From an uncultured Christensenellaceae bacterium (GTDB lineage Bacteria > Bacillota > Clostridia > Christensenellales > UBA3700), in assembly GCA_910588545.1 (NCBI GenBank), contig CAJUOU010000001.1, positions 426,723 to 490,722 of the forward strand: a stretch of DNA of 64,000 bases, read 5' to 3'. Under the pieces are notes generated by a model. That model saw only the letters and a program-made list of their open reading frames with translations, was not told the origin of the DNA and did no database searches. Below are positions 63,157 through 64,000 of the stretch, piece by piece (the stretch's first letter is position 1; each line of letters begins with the position of its first letter). The position numbers were made by a program, and so were the translations under genes.

Positions 63157-63351
63157 ATGGAAAAATTATTGATTATCAAAACTGAAAATTGTCCGCAAAA
63201 TCATAAATGCCCTGCAATCAAGGTATGCCCTGTTGGGGCATTGTCACAAATAGGTTTTGAAGCGCCACTTATTGATAGCGAAAAATGTATTAAATGCGGC
63301 AAATGTTCAAAATTTTGCCCTAAAAAAGCATTAATTTTGCAGAATATATAA
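63157..63351 (+). CDS. small 4Fe-4S ferredoxin-like protein
   Basis: A 64-residue protein with one complete cluster motif, CIKCGKCSKFCP, and an atypical first set, CPQNHKCPAIKVCP, that lacks the CxxCxxC spacing but could supply a fourth ligand to a second centre. The rest resembles 2[4Fe-4S] ferredoxins (VCPVGALSQ). The start is the ATG at 63157, behind AGGAG; a longer frame opening at 63076 has no binding site. It sits between the PPOX-fold and ABM genes. Confidence 0.85.
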   Translation: MEKLLIIKTENCPQNHKCPAIKVCPVGALSQIGFEAPLIDSEKCIKCGKCSKFCPKKALILQNI

Positions 63352-63383
63352 AAATTTTATAATTTACAAAAGAAGGAGTTTTT

Positions 63384-63683
63384 ATGGCAAAAGCAGCTTG
63401 GATTTTTTCTTACAAAACTAAGAAAAATGTAACAAAAGACGGATTTATCGAAACAACTAAAAAATTGCATGATAATGTAATTTCTAAGGAAAAAGGCTTT
63501 ATTTCTTGGGAACATTATCAACATAACAATACATGGATTGATTATGTGCTTTGGGAAACTTACGAAGACGCTATAAACGCAATGAAAGCCGGTCAAGGCA
63601 AAATCGAGGCAAGAGATTTTTATAACTGTATTCAACTACATACTTGCAGAAGCCTAGTTTCCGAATTTATAAAAAAATACTAA
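63384..63683 (+). CDS. antibiotic biosynthesis monooxygenase (ABM) domain protein
   Basis: A 99-residue ferredoxin-like alpha/beta protein with KGFISWEHYQHNNTWIDYVLWETYEDA, the ABM layout. Family members are small dimeric monooxygenases, or heme-degrading or quinone-oxidising enzymes. Its substrate is unknown. The start follows AGAAGGAG. It ends the redox cluster, and its stop codon overlaps the stop of the convergent kinase gene by four bases, leaving no room for a terminator. Confidence 0.78.
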   Translation: MAKAAWIFSYKTKKNVTKDGFIETTKKLHDNVISKEKGFISWEHYQHNNTWIDYVLWETYEDAINAMKAGQGKIEARDFYNCIQLHTCRSLVSEFIKKY

Positions 63684-64000
63684 TTATCAATTTTGTTCAA
63701 CCAATCTTGCGTTTGCTTACGGAATGTAAATATCAAATAATCTACATTTGAATTTTGCAAAACATTCAAAATTTTAGGACGTATATCACAATTATAATTA
63801 TATACCCATTCAATAAATTCGTCATCAACTTTCTCAATACAACCAACTGTCATATCTGGTCTATTAGTTCCAGCGTATTTATCTACTCTTTCTTTAACAC
63901 TATTTATACATAGTTCGGTTGAGTAATCTAGAAAAATACAAAGTTCGGCATTTTTAAGGCGTCTTTCAAATGTTCTAAAATAGTTGCCGTCAATTATCCA
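63680..64000 (-). CDS. P-loop adenylate-kinase-like protein (FlaR/topology modulation type), partial
   Basis: The last 106 residues of a small nucleotide kinase. WIIDGNYFRTFERRL, the lid/substrate region AELCIFLDYSTELCINSV and the C-terminal RPKILNVLQNS match the topology modulation (FlaR-like) branch of adenylate kinases. The N-terminus with the P-loop lies beyond the window edge. The reading frame stays open to base 64000. Its role is unknown. Confidence 0.75.
   Translation of the reverse strand, partial: WIIDGNYFRTFERRLKNAELCIFLDYSTELCINSVKERVDKYAGTNRPDMTVGCIEKVDDEFIEWVYNYNCDIRPKILNVLQNSNVDYLIFTFRKQTQDWLNKIDN

Overview
The window looks like chromosomal DNA of an uncultured low-GC Firmicute, probably a Clostridia or Christensenellales-type gut bacterium. 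The backbone is very AT-rich, Shine-Dalgarno sites are strong (GGAGG), and the gene set fits: dnaG-rpoD-trmK-nif3, smc-ftsY, scpA-scpB-DUF2953-ytfJ-dacF, miaB-mutS-mutL-miaA-ynbB, an AzgA-type purine permease, and a class A RNase P RNA. The taxon is an inference; no rRNA is present.

Layout. 0-5 kb: a cytoplasmic GH3 glycosidase, a GNAT acetyltransferase, and a CDF metal exporter co-transcribed with a 57-residue acidic protein. 5-15 kb: citrate synthase, a CNNM/CorC-type membrane protein, dgt, then the tightly packed dnaG-rpoD-trmK-nif3-zinc-ribbon run. 15-29 kb: a divergent pair of small unknown genes, smc-ftsY, a purine permease behind a 160-bp inverted-repeat element, lysA, an M50 protease, scpAB, DUF2953, ytfJ, dacF and an RluB-type pseudouridine synthase. 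29-33 kb: a PadR-type regulator with a C-terminal membrane domain, a 1-kb AT-rich gap, and an orphan tyrosine recombinase that appears to be leaderless. 33-44 kb: a leftward operon miaB-mutS-mutL-miaA-ynbB and a class A PBP. 44-51.5 kb: one giant cyclic-glucan-synthase-like gene of about 2,456 codons. 51.7-53 kb: rnpB, a DUF6485 gene and tRNA-Arg(CCT).

53-59.4 kb stands out. Just 3' of the tRNA-Arg gene lies the broken C-terminus of a tyrosine integrase, then a region of long inverted repeats, then a complete phosphate module: pstS, a fused pstC-pstA, pstB, and a PhoB/PhoR-type two-component system. Its codon use (GCG, CGC, ACG, TCG) is clearly richer in GC than the flanks. A frameshifted Com-like zinc-finger gene closes it. 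I read this as a decayed genomic island carrying a self-regulated high-affinity phosphate uptake system.

59.5-64 kb returns to AT-rich backbone: a membrane XRE regulator, a probably leaderless membrane protein, a geranylgeranyl-reductase-like flavoprotein, a VOC gene with a nonsense codon, a small redox cluster (PPOX-fold protein, ferredoxin, ABM monooxygenase), and a P-loop kinase cut by the window edge. No CRISPR array, rRNA or intact prophage is present. The least explained items are the membrane PadR protein, the 160-bp element, the inverted repeats upstream of pstS, the divergent small-gene pair, and two leaderless transcripts.
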